64,000 nucleotides of DNA. It comes from a gamma proteobacterium HTCC5015. GTDB taxonomy: Bacteria; Pseudomonadota; Gammaproteobacteria; HTCC5015. A model generated the notes under the pieces. The model ran no database searches. It was not told the DNA's origin and saw only the letters and a list, made by a program, of their open reading frames with translations. Shown piece by piece: positions 63,858 through 64,000 of the stretch; position 1 is the first letter of the stretch, and each line of letters opens with the position of its first letter. The translations under genes were made by a program, and so were the position numbers. The DNA lies in contig DS990599.1 of the NCBI GenBank assembly GCA_000155715.1, forward strand, positions 239,154 to 303,153, given 5' to 3'.

Positions 63858-64000
63858 ATGAAAAAAGTTGCCATGACTGTGATAGCAATCGCTGCGCTGG
63901 CGCCGCTAACGGCCAGTGCGGAAGCCACGCTGTATGGAAAAATTCGTTTATTTGCCGCAGAGCACGACGATGGCGCGGCGAAGCAATGGGAGCTGTCGAG
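63858..64000 (+). CDS. Second outer-membrane porin, 3'-truncated by window end
   Basis: Only the first 47 codons are present. A signal peptide (MKKVAMTVIAIAALAPLTASA) is followed by EATLYGKIRLFA, the first beta strand typical of porins and alike to the preceding porin. GAGGG lies seven bases before the ATG. The gene continues beyond the window. Confidence 0.85.
   Translation, partial: MKKVAMTVIAIAALAPLTASAEATLYGKIRLFAAEHDDGAAKQWELS

Overview
The window is a 64 kb stretch of a Gram-negative chromosome, moderately GC-rich and densely coded on both strands. ExbB-ExbD-TonB, Lgt, general porins, ApaG/ApaH, class II Fba, FadE, a YgaP-type rhodanese and an RpoD of 602 residues point to a gammaproteobacterium. 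The overall style (many c-di-GMP proteins, FadE, an ArsI-type arsenic operon, a tkt-epd-pgk-fba cluster) fits an aerobic, probably marine heterotroph of the Cellvibrionales/Pseudomonadales sphere. That placement is inference only; no rRNA is present. About 56 protein genes and two tRNAs can be supported. No CRISPR array, prophage or transposase gene was seen.

Layout. 1-8.7 kb: the end of a CPA2 antiporter, a 1250-residue GGDEF-EAL protein, a desaturase, an EamA transporter, a Dyp-type peroxidase and an unknown secreted protein. 8.9-13 kb: a NarL-type two-component system followed by two tandem paralogous solute-binding-like proteins. 13-15.5 kb: a mosaic of intergenic palindromes, a saccharopine-dehydrogenase-like reductase, three 129-bp tandem repeats and tRNA-Ile2(CAU). 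15.6-24 kb: rpoD, a thioredoxin-like protein and tkt-epd-pgk-fba. 24.4-29.5 kb: comM, a diguanylate cyclase in which a whole membrane+GGDEF module is duplicated, and a cytochrome c. 29.6-33.6 kb: a tRNA-Arg locus with a truncated upstream copy, then a tightly coupled four-gene cluster (DUF3348, MotA/TolQ-like with coiled-coil tail, OmpA/MotB-like, DUF2894). 33.7-37 kb: HIT protein, HNH endonuclease, and tonB-exbD-exbB in the opposite direction. 37-39.7 kb: arsR-arsI-arsC, a MITE, acr3. 39.8-46 kb: SMR exporter, fadE, a META lipoprotein and a BigR-like sulfur-detoxification cluster. 46-57.4 kb: polA, penicillin-acylase-like hydrolase, TetR, acyltransferase, hemL, thiE, thiD, rubredoxin. 57.9-64 kb: apaG-apaH, lgt-thyA, a second MITE copy, acyltransferase, folA and two porins, the last cut by the window end.

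How the genes work together. arsR/arsI/arsC/acr3 form an arsenic-resistance unit that can demethylate organoarsenicals, reduce arsenate and export arsenite. bigR/ygaP-like/tauE-like/persulfide dioxygenase form a sulfide/persulfide detoxification unit. ExbB/ExbD/TonB energise outer-membrane uptake. The MotA-like/OmpA-like pair at 30.7-33.0 kb has the architecture of a peptidoglycan-anchored proton-driven motor and resembles ZorA/ZorB of the Zorya defence systems. An HNH nuclease lies just downstream. This is the most interesting candidate system in the window, but its function is unproven. Other unusual structures are tRNA-fragment repeats beside both tRNA genes (one recalling the E. coli tyrT/rtT arrangement), two near-identical 265-bp MITEs (one inserted exactly in the arsC stop codon), and several palindromic intergenic repeat mosaics.
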